DNA from: Candidatus Microthrix parvicella Bio17-1
Lineage (GTDB): Bacteria; Actinomycetota; Acidimicrobiia; Acidimicrobiales; Microtrichaceae
Reading direction: 5' to 3'
Assembly (NCBI RefSeq): GCF_000299415.1
Contig: NZ_AMPG01000002.1
Span: 919,674-983,673, forward strand
Length of the DNA: 64,000 nt
Shown: positions 8,634 to 17,018 of the stretch, one piece after another
Position numbering within the stretch: the first letter of the stretch is position 1
Layout of the letters: the number at the start of each line of letters is the position of its first letter
Position numbers and translations under genes: made by a program
The notes under the pieces: model-generated
Seen by the model: only the letters and a program-made list of their open reading frames with translations
The model's database searches: none
Told to the model about the DNA's origin: nothing

Positions 8634-9011
8634 TCACCGCAGGCGGTCGAAGGCCCTGGCCAGCGCGTCGTGAGCGGCAGTTTCCTCGACGCCGAGTTGA
8701 CGGACGATGACGGCGAGCGCGTCAGCCGCCTCATCAAGCTCGGTGAGGTCGTGCGCTCCGACACCGCTCGTCGGGCGGACGCGCAGGAACGTCCCGGCCC
8801 GCCCGCGGCGCTCCACCACCCCATCGCCCTCCAGTAGCTCGTAGGCCCGCTCGACCGTGCCCTTCGAGAGCCCCAGATCCGATGCCAGCTGGCGGATGGT
8901 CGGCAGCCTGGTGCCGGCGGCGGTCTGGCCGCTCACCGCCAGACGAGCCACCTGGACGCGGATCTGCTCGTACACCGGCAGCGGCAGGTCGGCATCGACG
9001 CGGAGCAGCAC
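8634..9011 (-). CDS. GntR-family regulator, YtrA-like short form
   Basis: 125 residues from a GTG four bases beyond the stop of the upstream gene. The whole protein is one winged helix-turn-helix (PVYEQIRVQVARLAVSG, then RLPTIRQLASDLGLSKGTVERAYELLEGDG and a wing at GRAGTFLR) with only about 50 residues after it, as in the YtrA subfamily that lacks a large effector domain. These are usually encoded with membrane proteins or ABC transporters that they repress. Here it is co-transcribed with a four- to six-helix membrane protein. The palindrome at 9860-9885 is its likely operator. Confidence 0.85.
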   Translation of the reverse strand: MLLRVDADLPLPVYEQIRVQVARLAVSGQTAAGTRLPTIRQLASDLGLSKGTVERAYELLEGDGVVERRGRAGTFLRVRPTSGVGAHDLTELDEAADALAVIVRQLGVEETAAHDALARAFDRLR

Positions 9012-9013
9012 GG

Positions 9014-9862
9014 TCAGCCCATGCTCCGGGCCAGGACCAGCAGCGCCATCATCACGACGAGGACCGCCACGATGCCCAGGACCCACCCGCCCAGGTGCGA
9101 GTGTGACCCGCCGGCCGCTTGAAGCTGCGGTTGGGACAGGCCAAACGACCGATTCGTCCACCACCATCGGCACGCCGTGAGGAAGAGCACGATCGATCCC
9201 AGCAACGCAAGCCACGACACGACCGCAGGCGACGAGTCGGAGACCGTTCCAGACGAGAACACGGCATACCACTGCGCTGAGACAACGAGGGCGCCCAAGG
9301 TCACCATCGGCCGAGAGATCCCGGCCGATGAGGCCATCCGTCGCACTTCGTCGTCGGCTGCCGCCACTTCGGCCGGCACGACGGGCCGCGATCGCACAGC
9401 GATCCGCTGCATCACCCAGGGACGGACCAGCGCAAGCACCGCCACCACGACCCCCAAAGCGATCACCCGCACGAAGTGCTGGCCCGTGATCACTGCTCCA
9501 ACGACACCGAGAGCAGCCAAAACCAGCAGAACGCGCTCCCGCTGGTCCGCAATCCGGTCCCGATAGACGTCCGGGTCGCGAACCTCGAGCGACACGATCC
9601 GAGGACCGCTGCGCCGCATCCGGAACCCCTCGGCCAGGACCGACCCTCCGATCGAGCCGGCGAGCCCGATCGAGGCGAACAAGGTGAGGTTCAATTCGAT
9701 GCCCCCGTCGCCCCCTGCGGCGACCACGATCAGAGAGCAGATCATTCCGAGGATGCCGACGATGGCACCCGCTCGCCGGAAGCGTTGCGACCGCTCGATG
9801 AACCGGCTGACGAGCACGTCAGCGACCGACGGAGCGAGTGAGGCACTGCTTGACTGTCCCAT
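9014..9862 (-). CDS. Polytopic membrane protein of unknown function
   Basis: 282 residues from the ATG at 9862 (an ATG two codons earlier is also possible). Hydrophobic helices are visible at IVGILGMICSLIVVAA, LFASIGLAGSIGGSVLA, VLLVLAALGVVGAVI, VIALGVVVAVLALV, SWLALLGSIVLFLTA and VLGIVAVLVVMMALLVLA. A soluble loop between the second and third helices is rich in Arg/Asp. No family is recognised. It precedes the GntR gene with no gap, so the two form an autoregulated unit. There is no room for a 5' untranslated region against the divergent gene, so a leaderless mRNA is likely. Confidence 0.65.
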   Translation of the reverse strand: MGQSSSASLAPSVADVLVSRFIERSQRFRRAGAIVGILGMICSLIVVAAGGDGGIELNLTLFASIGLAGSIGGSVLAEGFRMRRSGPRIVSLEVRDPDVYRDRIADQRERVLLVLAALGVVGAVITGQHFVRVIALGVVVAVLALVRPWVMQRIAVRSRPVVPAEVAAADDEVRRMASSAGISRPMVTLGALVVSAQWYAVFSSGTVSDSSPAVVSWLALLGSIVLFLTACRWWWTNRSFGLSQPQLQAAGGSHSHLGGWVLGIVAVLVVMMALLVLARSMG

Positions 9863-9885
9863 TGTCATAGGACAGTATGACAATG
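9860..9885. promoter_or_regulatory. Divergent operator: 10-bp inverted repeat spanning both start codons
   Basis: The arms CATTGTCATA and TATGACAATG flank a six-base spacer (GGACAG), whose own complement (CTGTCC) also occurs just to the left. The left arm contains the ATG of the minus-strand membrane protein and the right arm ends at the GTG of the plus-strand gene. A GntR dimer bound here would block both transcription and leaderless initiation. Confidence 0.6.
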
Positions 9886-10487
9886 TGCCCGAGTCCGCAA
9901 CCCTCAACCCACCGATCGACGAGCACCTCCTCGACGAGTTGGTTCCACCTCCCGGCCCGCTGTGGCGGCGGGCCATTCTCTGGGTGGCGTTCCTCGGGAT
10001 GGTCGCTGCGATCTCATGGGCGGCCACGTCGGGCACGGTGATTCCGCAGGTGTCCACCAGCGTGGTGGCGTGGGGCGGTACCGGGCCGGTGGGCGTCACC
10101 TCCGAGGTGATGAACGATTCGCGCGTCGCCATCGAGGTGGTCGACGGCGCCCGTCCTCGCCCGGGACTCAAACTGATGGGTTACACGACCGAGCCCAACG
10201 CCTCATCGGAGTTCGCGCCAACCGAGAGCCCGTCCGATCGGTTCCCTCTCCGCCTCGAACCGGACCAGAGTGTCGACCTCACCGCCTGGTATCGCGTAAC
10301 CGACTGCCAGGCTGTCGAGGACATCGACCCCGGCGACGGTGAGATCGAACTTCAGGTCCGCATCGCCGACGGCCCCGCCGCGTGGTTCACCGCCGGGCGC
10401 ACGATCGACGCCAAGGGCGTGGAGCCCATCGACTCCCCGCAGATGTCGTGGCCCGCAGGCGTTGCGTACCGCGCCTGCGCCGGCTGA
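9885..10487 (+). CDS. Membrane-anchored extracytoplasmic protein, unknown
   Basis: 200 residues from a GTG at 9885. One transmembrane helix near residues 30-50 (ILWVAFLGMVAAISWAA) is followed by an outside domain with an early GGTGPVGVTSEVMNDSRVAIEV strand pattern, typical of an immunoglobulin-like or DUF-type beta domain, and a pair of cysteines (TDCQA and YRACAG) that may bridge. The gene is divergent from the GntR/membrane-protein pair with only about 20 bases between start codons, so it is probably under the same repressor. No known family. Confidence 0.65.
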   Translation: MPESATLNPPIDEHLLDELVPPPGPLWRRAILWVAFLGMVAAISWAATSGTVIPQVSTSVVAWGGTGPVGVTSEVMNDSRVAIEVVDGARPRPGLKLMGYTTEPNASSEFAPTESPSDRFPLRLEPDQSVDLTAWYRVTDCQAVEDIDPGDGEIELQVRIADGPAAWFTAGRTIDAKGVEPIDSPQMSWPAGVAYRACAG

Positions 10488-10539
10488 CCGTCGCAACGTC
10501 TGATCGAAGGAGATCGACTACGGAACGCTGGAATGCCGC

Positions 10540-11616
10540 TCACCACCAGTCGGTGATCGCCTGGTAGACGTCGGGGTGGTGGGCCAACGTGTTGTGGGTG
10601 ATCTTCGGGAACGTCCGGGTCGTCGCATGCGGGAAGAGGTCACCGTCGGTGGAGCGACCCGAGACGCTCGGCGAGGTGACAAGCACGTCACCGAGCATCT
10701 TGGCCAGCGGGTGGTCGGGGTCGGTGGTGATCGTGCCGCCAATCACCAGATGCTTGGCTCGGTGAAGCCGATCCGGCAGGTGTGGGAAGTTGCGTTGACG
10801 GGCGCCGGGATCCCGCTCGGCCCAATCCTCTTCGACGATGGCGCCAAAGCGAAGGTCCTTGATGCCGGCGCTGCGCTGGTCGAGCCCGAGGCCAACGAGT
10901 CGTGTGGTGGGGATGGGCAGCGCCCACAAGGCAGCGCTGGCGGAGTGGACGACAGCTTCCAGACCGGCGCCGGTGTTCGGCACCCCGATCAGCACCACCC
11001 GACGCACCTTGCTGGTCCAGCGCCGCCCGATCGGCAGCCGTCGACCGCGCGTCCGTTGGCGGCGTGCGTAGTGACCTGCAGATCGGATGACGAGCCCGCC
11101 CATGCTGTGGCCGATCAGGTTGATCTCGCGGACGCGCACCGGCCACGCCGAAACGAGGTGGCTGAGCAGTTGGGCGAGCTCCCGCCCGTTGTCGGAGATG
11201 TGGCGACCGGTGTTGTAGCGCACCGACAGCACGGTCACGTCGTGGTCGTCGGCGAGCAGCGTGCCGAAGGTGGTCGATCGGTCGCCAGGGAAGCGCCAGA
11301 TCGACTCGGTCGACATCAGCCCATGAACGAGCACACACAGGCGCGGGCCAACGTCGACGGTGGACAGCGAGTTGCGCAGCGAGTCACGGTCGAGCGGCAG
11401 CACCGTGTCGCGCGCACGGATCGTCATTGGTGTGGCCCAGGACGAGTCCCGGTCGTCGAGTGCATCGCCGAACAGACCGTTGACGACCGCCACCAGGTTG
11501 TCGCTCCGCTTCGGAAGGGCGGTCAGCACCCTCAGCAGCGACCCTGCGGTGGACGAGCCAGCGGGCTGCTCGGCGGACGGGTCGTCAGTGGCCACGACGG
11601 GGAACGGTAGCGGCAC
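10540..11616 (-). CDS. Alpha/beta-hydrolase, PGAP1/lipase-like
   Basis: 358 residues. The oxyanion region reads VLVHGLMSTESIW and the nucleophile elbow is GHSMGG (serine near residue 172), with RRVVLIGVPNTGAGLE after it as in PGAP1- and LipA-type esterases. The C-terminal part provides candidate acid (DGDLFPH) and histidine (KITHNTLAHH) residues. There is no signal peptide, so a cytoplasmic lipase/esterase or acyl transferase is expected. It is monocistronic and convergent with the gene to its left. Confidence 0.82.
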   Translation of the reverse strand: MPLPFPVVATDDPSAEQPAGSSTAGSLLRVLTALPKRSDNLVAVVNGLFGDALDDRDSSWATPMTIRARDTVLPLDRDSLRNSLSTVDVGPRLCVLVHGLMSTESIWRFPGDRSTTFGTLLADDHDVTVLSVRYNTGRHISDNGRELAQLLSHLVSAWPVRVREINLIGHSMGGLVIRSAGHYARRQRTRGRRLPIGRRWTSKVRRVVLIGVPNTGAGLEAVVHSASAALWALPIPTTRLVGLGLDQRSAGIKDLRFGAIVEEDWAERDPGARQRNFPHLPDRLHRAKHLVIGGTITTDPDHPLAKMLGDVLVTSPSVSGRSTDGDLFPHATTRTFPKITHNTLAHHPDVYQAITDWW

Positions 11617-11651
11617 CTGAGCGTGGCACGGTTGGCGATACCCCAGGGGGA

Positions 11652-12692
11652 TCAGGCCGAGACGTTGATGGCGGCCTTGCCGACGAGCCTTCCCTCCTCC
11701 ATGGCCACAAAGGCGTCTGGCACCTGGTCCAGTTCGAAGCGCTGCCCAACCTCGGGCGTCACGGCGCCACTGGCGAGATGCTCGGCCAGCGACTCGATGT
11801 TCTCCAGCGTCTCGTGGCTGAACATGGCCCCCAGGCGCTGGCCGACCAGGGGCGACAGCATCATGGCGCGAACCTGGCGCCCGATGCCGCCCGCGATGCG
11901 ACCCCCGGTCTCGGCCCCGACGATCACCAGGGTGCCCGTGGGGGTCAGCGCTCGCCGAAGCCGGGAGAGTCGGTTGGCGCCGCCGGTGTCGATGATCAGG
12001 TCGTACCGTTGGGTGCCATCGTCGATCGATCGCTCGGTGTAGTCGATGACGCGGTCGGCGCCCAGCGCCCGCACCGCGTCCAGCTTGGCCGTGCTGGCCA
12101 CGCCGGTGACCGTGGCGCCCAGCGCCTTGGCCAGCTGAACTGCGAACGACCCGACCCCGCCGGAGGCGCCGATCACCAGCACGTGCTGGCCTGAGGTCAG
12201 CCGACCGGCCGTGGTCAGCGCCTGCAGGGCGGTAATGCCCGAGATCGTGGCCACGCCGGCCTGCTCGAAGGTGACGTTGGCTGGCTTGTGCACCAGCTTC
12301 GATTCCTTGGCGGCGGCGAACTGGGCGAAGGTGCCCGTGCCGATGCCGAACACCTCGTCGCCGACCGCAAAGCGGGTGACGTCGCGGCCCACCTCGGCCA
12401 CGACACCGGACACGTCCAGGCCGGGCACCGGCTGCTTCGGCTTCCGGAATCCGTAGCCCATGAGGCGGGCGAGGTAGGGCAGACCGGTGGCGAGGTGCCA
12501 GACGCCCCGGTCCAGGCCGGCAGCCCTCACCTCGATCAGCACCTCATCGTCACCGATGGTGGGCCGGTCGATCGTGACGAGTTCCAGGATCTCGGACGAT
12601 CCGTACTCGACCTGGGTGACCGCCCGCATGCGGGCGCTCCCGACGCTGTGCTGCGAGCCGGAGTTGGTCAGGTGGCTCGATGTCGTGCGCAT
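11652..12692 (-). CDS. Zinc-independent MDR oxidoreductase (quinone-reductase-like)
   Basis: 346 residues. The start at 12692 is chosen for the GGAGG six bases upstream; it adds 21 residues to the first family-like methionine (MRAVTQVEYG). Domain order is typical: a GroES-like half (AAGLDRGVWH, PGLDVSGVVAEVG, VGDEVFGIG) then a Rossmann half with GASGGVGSFAVQLAK. The zinc-binding cysteines of alcohol dehydrogenases are absent, pointing to NADPH:quinone/enone reduction. It is divergent from a TetR gene with two matching operator-like boxes between them, so it is probably induced by the TetR ligand. Confidence 0.88.
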   Translation of the reverse strand: MRTTSSHLTNSGSQHSVGSARMRAVTQVEYGSSEILELVTIDRPTIGDDEVLIEVRAAGLDRGVWHLATGLPYLARLMGYGFRKPKQPVPGLDVSGVVAEVGRDVTRFAVGDEVFGIGTGTFAQFAAAKESKLVHKPANVTFEQAGVATISGITALQALTTAGRLTSGQHVLVIGASGGVGSFAVQLAKALGATVTGVASTAKLDAVRALGADRVIDYTERSIDDGTQRYDLIIDTGGANRLSRLRRALTPTGTLVIVGAETGGRIAGGIGRQVRAMMLSPLVGQRLGAMFSHETLENIESLAEHLASGAVTPEVGQRFELDQVPDAFVAMEEGRLVGKAAINVSA

Positions 12693-12710
12693 GGCGCGCC
12701 TCCGCGATGT

Positions 12711-12761
12711 TCGTACTTTGTACCAGTCGGTTGTGGAGTACGGTACTCGTACTAAGTACCA
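12711..12761. promoter_or_regulatory. Two copies of a TetR-type operator box
   Basis: TCGTACTTTGTACCA (12711-12725) and TCGTACTAAGTACCA (12747-12761) differ only in the two central bases; each contains the dyad GTACTNNGTAC. They lie between the MDR start (12692) and the TetR start (12790), where a TetR repressor would control both genes. Confidence 0.7.
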
Positions 12762-12789
12762 TGCGCAACGGGAAATCTGGAGGAGGCCG

Positions 12790-13455
12790 ATGGCAGCAGC
12801 TGGGGCGACACCTAGGAAACAACGGCTGAGCGCGGAGCGCGTGCTGGAGGGTGCAGTGGCGCTCGCCGACGAGATCGGCGTCGAGGCGCTAACCATTCGA
12901 AAACTCGCGGATGCGCTCGCCACCAGGCCGATGTCGATCTACCACCACGTTGCCGGCAAGGAGGCCATCCTCGACGGCATGATCGACCTGGTCTTCGCCG
13001 AGATCGATCCGCCCCCCGTCGACCTCGACTGGAAACCGGCGATCCGACAGCGCTGCCTGTCCGCCCGGGCCGTCCTGGCATGCCACCCGTGGGCGGCGCC
13101 GCTGATGGAGTCGCGCACCAACCCGGGCCCCGCCACGCTCGGCCATCACGATGCGGTGCTTGGATGCCTGCGGCGGGGCGGGCTCTCGCTGGAGATGACC
13201 GCTCACGCCTATGCGCTCATCGACAGTTACGTGTATGGCTTCGCCCTCCAGGAGGCGAACCTCCCCGCCACCGGCGGGGCCGACATGACGGAGTTCGCCG
13301 AGTCGATCATCGAACGAATGCCGGCGAAAACGTACCCGCACCTGGCGGAGTTGACCGCCGACTACGTGCTCCAGCCCGGCTACGACTTCCGCTCGGAGTT
13401 CGAGTTCGGCCTCGACCTCATCCTCGACGCCCTCCTGGCCGCCGCCAACCGGTGA
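12790..13455 (+). CDS. TetR/AcrR-family regulator with TetR_C-type ligand domain
   Basis: 221 residues. AGGAGG stands just before the ATG. The N-terminal helix-turn-helix is clear (LSAERVLEGAVALADEIG, then LTIRKLADALATRPMSIYHHV). The rest is the longer C-terminal domain seen in tetracycline-repressor-like proteins (PAIRQRCLSARAVLACHPWAAP, ALIDSYVYGFALQE). It most likely represses itself and the divergent oxidoreductase in response to a small hydrophobic ligand. Its 3' end overlaps the convergent nucleotidyltransferase gene by 38 bases. Confidence 0.9.
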   Translation: MAAAGATPRKQRLSAERVLEGAVALADEIGVEALTIRKLADALATRPMSIYHHVAGKEAILDGMIDLVFAEIDPPPVDLDWKPAIRQRCLSARAVLACHPWAAPLMESRTNPGPATLGHHDAVLGCLRRGGLSLEMTAHAYALIDSYVYGFALQEANLPATGGADMTEFAESIIERMPAKTYPHLAELTADYVLQPGYDFRSEFEFGLDLILDALLAAANR

Positions 13456-14023
13456 CAAAGGCCGGGTGGCAGCGGTGCTCGATCGCTTGGGGGCCGTCCG
13501 GCGCCTGAGCCACGACGGTCTCGATGTAGTTGCTGAGGAACTCATCGTCTGGAGCGTGCGGAAAGGCCTCACGGAACATCCTCGCTGCGTCACCGGCCGA
13601 CGTGAAGCCCGTCCGAGGCCAGATCTCTGGGAGGTCCCGCCGGTCTCGCGTGCGTCCTGCGTAGAGCTTCATGACGAAGACCTGGGACCACGGCGCACCA
13701 AGAAGCTTCAGACGCGGATGGTCGGCCAGCACCTCGCAATCCGCCTCCACCAACGTCGCCGGCGCGAACGGCAGGGCGTTGGAGTTCACCCATCGCGATG
13801 CGAGGTCGTGGCGCATCGCGACCGATGCCACAGCGGCGCTGAGCTCATCGTCCAGCCGTCGAACACTGTCCACATCGATAGTGGTGCTTCGAAGTCCGTG
13901 CCAAGCGAGCAACGACCCTCCCACCAGGATCAGTGTGTGTTGAGGGCCAACCGGATCCAGCGTGTCGGCAACCTCAGCCAGGTAGCGCCGAATCTGGGCA
14001 CCAGTGAGCGCGCGTTCAGGCAA
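13418..14023 (-). CDS. Nucleotidyltransferase (DUF6036/AbiEii-like), probable toxin
   Basis: About 201 residues from a TTG seven bases after GGAGG; it overlaps the end of the XRE gene by eight bases. The core has the nucleotidyltransferase signature LILVGGSLLAWHGL followed by STTIDVDS, the G-G-S and D-x-D pattern that binds nucleotide and metal. A later segment (MKLYAGRTRDRRDLPEIW) matches the K...RD element of these proteins. Paired with an upstream helix-turn-helix gene, this layout fits a toxin-antitoxin module in which the transferase modifies tRNA or protein. The toxic activity is inferred. Confidence 0.78.
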   Translation of the reverse strand: MPERALTGAQIRRYLAEVADTLDPVGPQHTLILVGGSLLAWHGLRSTTIDVDSVRRLDDELSAAVASVAMRHDLASRWVNSNALPFAPATLVEADCEVLADHPRLKLLGAPWSQVFVMKLYAGRTRDRRDLPEIWPRTGFTSAGDAARMFREAFPHAPDDEFLSNYIETVVAQAPDGPQAIEHRCHPAFVTGWRRPGGRRG

Positions 14024-14606
14024 CCTCGGTCCTCCGGTCACGCCACAGGTTGTTGGCCGCGAGCGTGATACCCCTGACCGCCAACTGAGGAGGTGTCTCA
14101 CTTCGGTCCACAGCCTGCATCCGGGGCGTCCCCGGCGAGATCCAGGGCGCTGTGAGCGCCGGGACGTCCTTGGTCCAGGATGGGCGCGGCAGGCCGGCGT
14201 CGTCGCTGATCTTCTCGGCGATTCCAGCGAGAAGGTTGTCCAACAACTCGGACCCCGAGGGCTCAGGCTTGTCGGCTATCGCCGCTTGGGTCAGCGTGGG
14301 GTGAAGGTAGAGGTAGTCGAGGACTGCTCGCAGCCGGGTCCAGTCCGGATGCGTCGTCCCATCTGGGTCAACTTCCAATGCGTCCGCTAGCGCACCAAAG
14401 TTCCCTCGATACGTGTGAAGAGATCTGAGTTCAAGCTCGAGACCAGCGGCAGCGATCAGCCGAGCGAGCATGCCGACCGTTGGGTCCATCTGACGTCGCT
14501 CGATCCGCGAAACCGTCGACGCGGCGACCCCCGCACGCTCTGCCAACTCCCGAACTGTCAGCTCTGCGTCTTTGCGAGCAAAATGGAGCACTTCCGCCGC
14601 ATCCAT
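14016..14606 (-). CDS. XRE-family helix-turn-helix protein, probable antitoxin
   Basis: 196 residues from the ATG at 14606. The first 70 residues are an XRE helix-turn-helix (ELTVRELAERAGVAASTVSRIE, then MLARLIAAAGLELELR). The remaining ~120 residues are acidic and of unknown fold, with a proline-rich tail. Genes of this type commonly precede DUF6036 nucleotidyltransferases, repressing the operon and neutralising the enzyme. The eight-base overlap with the next gene supports translational coupling. No operator palindrome is obvious upstream. Confidence 0.82.
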   Translation of the reverse strand: MDAAEVLHFARKDAELTVRELAERAGVAASTVSRIERRQMDPTVGMLARLIAAAGLELELRSLHTYRGNFGALADALEVDPDGTTHPDWTRLRAVLDYLYLHPTLTQAAIADKPEPSGSELLDNLLAGIAEKISDDAGLPRPSWTKDVPALTAPWISPGTPRMQAVDRSETPPQLAVRGITLAANNLWRDRRTEVA

Positions 14607-14867
14607 GTTGCAAGCATATGCGCAACACCTCCCGGCCACCCCCACCCCCACCTCCGGCTGGCCAGTCACCGGCGGCTGAACCTCACCGGCAGGGCTTCGA
14701 GAGGTTTGCTGACAACTCAGACGAGTTTCCCAGAACGTTGAGTTTTCCACTTCGGAAAACTGTCGCAGGCGGGCAATCTTTCGCTGGGCCAGACCGGTCG
14801 ATTGCGATTGCGGCCCGGCTTGGTCCAAGCTCGGTCATGTCGGTCGAGGCCGCGCCGCGGATCTGGA

Positions 14868-15140
14868 TCAGGCGCTCGCCCTGTCTGAAAATCGCTGTCG
14901 AGCAGCCTGTCGAGTCACGCCGAGAGCCAGGGCGATTTCCTTCCACGACCGGCCGCGCGCTCGAGCGATCGCAACGGATTCGCGCAGTTTGGCTTCGCCG
15001 GCGCGGACAGCCTCGGAAGCTGCTGCGACCTGGCTGAGCTCGTCGATGTTGTCTACTACCGCCGCCGCAGGGTCGAAGTCGTTGACCAGTTGTTCGAACC
15101 TACGCGAGGCCGCATCGATTTCTTCGTCTGTGTGTGCCAT
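14868..15140 (-). CDS. Small helix-turn-helix protein
   Basis: 90 residues with GAGGAAG nine bases before the ATG. The C-terminal half is a homeodomain-like helix-turn-helix (SVAIARARGRSWKEIALALG, then VTRQAARQRF). The N-terminal half is an acidic amphipathic helix (EEIDAASRRFEQLVNDFD). It looks like a DNA-binding antitoxin or accessory regulator. No toxin gene is coupled to it, but the stretch downstream is decayed. Confidence 0.7.
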   Translation of the reverse strand: MAHTDEEIDAASRRFEQLVNDFDPAAAVVDNIDELSQVAAASEAVRAGEAKLRESVAIARARGRSWKEIALALGVTRQAARQRFSDRASA

Positions 15141-15352
15141 GAGTGATCACTTCCTCATCAGAGGATGGTGAACTTCGCTCTCAACTTCATTGCGTGAACG
15201 ATGACCGGATTACCACCACAATCTACCTGGCCGCCCGACGGCAGACAAGGTTCGTTGTCTGCCCGGCCGCCATCGGGCCCGTGGGGCACCCTTTGGGGAC
15301 GAGCCGCCCTGAGCTTCAACCAGCTGGGCCACTGGTGCGACCTGCGTCTCAG

Positions 15353-15595
15353 TCAACCCAAAGCGAGCAGGACGGCGTTTCCGTCGGCCGCGAGCTGATC
15401 TGCCGAGAAGGTCGTTGTCCCTCGGTGAGTGACGGTGAACTGATAGCTATCGCTCACCGGAAGGTCGACAGCAGCGAAGGAGACGCGACACCACGTGGCA
15501 CGAAAGGGGAGACCCTCAAACCCGGGCAAGCCACCGGCCTGCATGTCAGCGACTCTCAGCTGAGCCCGCTCAAGATTGAGTTGCGCGACCCGCAC
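15353..15595 (-). pseudogene. Possible gene remnant of about 80 codons
   Basis: From a GTG at 15595 the frame reads RVAQLNLERAQLRVADMQ and, later, SFAAVDLPVSDSYQFTVT. It is protein-like, but the upstream part of the same gene appears to lie in another frame (a stretch with ESERIQRERLLV). No ribosome site is visible. It may be a frameshifted small protein, and I assign no family. Confidence 0.3.
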
Positions 15596-15708
15596 GCGAT
15601 CGTTTCGGACGGGGATGGAGCGAAGCTCGTAGATGGAACGAGCAGCCGTTCGCGCTGGATGCGTTCGGACTCGGTGCCGCGGACTTCCCGCACGGTGACC
15701 CCTCCGCC

Positions 15709-16941
15709 TCAGCCCCTTCGGCTGGCGTGCCAGAGCGAGCTGATTGGAAGCGCCCAAATCCGGTCGTCGAGTTGAAACGGATTGGCCCCGCTGTACAACA
15801 CCACACCGAGGTGGAATGACTGACCGAGTTGATCTCGGAGCCAGATCAGCCCACGGGCGGCCTTTCTGTCGACGCTGCTCGAGGACTTGACCTCGATCCC
15901 AACCACCCGTCCTGCCCGCTCAAGAACGGCGTCAACCTCGCGACCATCACGGTCCTTGAAGTGAAACAGTTCCGTTCGCTCCCCCGCTGTCTCGATGTGG
16001 GAGATCAGTTCGGACACCACGAACGTCTCGAACATCTGCCCGACCAGCCCAGGCTCGCGTCCGAGCTGTTCGGCTGTGACCGAGAGGAGGTGCGCGGCCA
16101 TACCGGGGTCGGTGAGGTGAACTTTGGGAGTGCGGGTGAGCCGCTTCAGCCGTTTCGAGTGCCAGGCCGGAACCCGAGCGATCACCAGCAGGTCTTCCAA
16201 GAGCCCAATCGCGCGATCGGCGGTGCGAAAATCGACTTCAGCATCCTCCGCAGTCGCCTGCTTGTTCAGTTCCTGCCCGGTGCGAACGGCGCACGAGGAA
16301 AGTACGGAGCGAAGCGTTCCGGGTCGAGCGGTGCGATCGCTGATCTGAGCGGCATCTCGATCGACGAGTTGCTCAACATAGGATTGGTACCAACGGTCGC
16401 GTCCCCGCCCGGAGCGGCCTATCACCGCTGGGAATCGGCCTTGGGTCATGGCTTCGAGGTAGTCACCGCGGGTGTAGTCCGACCGAACAGGCGAGGGCTG
16501 TGGTGCCGAATACCAAGCATCGATCGGGTTCAATCTCGGATCGTGGCGGAGTTCTGCTTGGGTCAATCCATACATTCGGACTCGGATGAGCCTGCCGGTC
16601 CCCGGCCAAGTGGCAGCTTGATGGGCCACTCGGATCGAGCCGGTGACGATGAACCGCCCGGCCGTTTGCGATGGGTCGCGGTCGACCGCCCGTTTGAGTG
16701 CCCCCAACACCTCGGGCGCTTCCTGCCACTCGTCGATCAGCACAGTCCCGCTTGCTGCTGCGAGACTTCCGTCGGGATCCTCGGTGACCGCCAGACGGGT
16801 GCCCGGCTCCGAGAGGTCCAGCGTGGTGTCGGCAAACGCACTCATCGAAGTTGACTTGCCGGTTCCCCTCGGGCCCACGACCAAGACGAGGACAGCAGAG
16901 TACAGGATTTGCGAGCATACAAGTACAGGGTTTGCGGGCAT
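15709..16941 (-). CDS. DUF4143/AAA ATPase, N-terminus probably missing
   Basis: The frame codes for a P-loop ATPase (VVGPRGTGKSTSM; Walker B region TVLIDEWQEAP) followed by a sensor-like FIVTGSI and the C-terminal DUF4143 nuclease-like domain (VKSSSSVDRKAARGLIWLRDQ). Such ATPases are common in mobile and TA-like contexts; their role is unclear. The first residues of the open frame are translated from a 23-bp direct repeat, and only about 20 residues precede the Walker A motif where the family has ~30 with a conserved helix. I infer loss or rearrangement of the 5' end near the thiolase-tail junction. Confidence 0.75.
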   Translation of the reverse strand: MPANPVLVCSQILYSAVLVLVVGPRGTGKSTSMSAFADTTLDLSEPGTRLAVTEDPDGSLAAASGTVLIDEWQEAPEVLGALKRAVDRDPSQTAGRFIVTGSIRVAHQAATWPGTGRLIRVRMYGLTQAELRHDPRLNPIDAWYSAPQPSPVRSDYTRGDYLEAMTQGRFPAVIGRSGRGRDRWYQSYVEQLVDRDAAQISDRTARPGTLRSVLSSCAVRTGQELNKQATAEDAEVDFRTADRAIGLLEDLLVIARVPAWHSKRLKRLTRTPKVHLTDPGMAAHLLSVTAEQLGREPGLVGQMFETFVVSELISHIETAGERTELFHFKDRDGREVDAVLERAGRVVGIEVKSSSSVDRKAARGLIWLRDQLGQSFHLGVVLYSGANPFQLDDRIWALPISSLWHASRRG

Positions 16942-16945
16942 GCAG
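16900..16945. repeat. Tandem 23-bp imperfect direct repeat
   Basis: GTACAGGATTTGCGAGCATA (16900-16919, plus three bases) is followed at once by GTACAGGGTTTGCGGGCATG (16923-16942, plus three bases). The two units differ at about four positions. They lie at the 5' end of the ATPase gene and could be operator half-sites for an autorepressor. Confidence 0.6.
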
Positions 16946-17018
16946 GTCGACCCATTTGCCCGTGCGACCGAGTTCTCGCTCGACGGCTCGACGGACCCAA
17001 ACCGACCCCGAGACCCGC

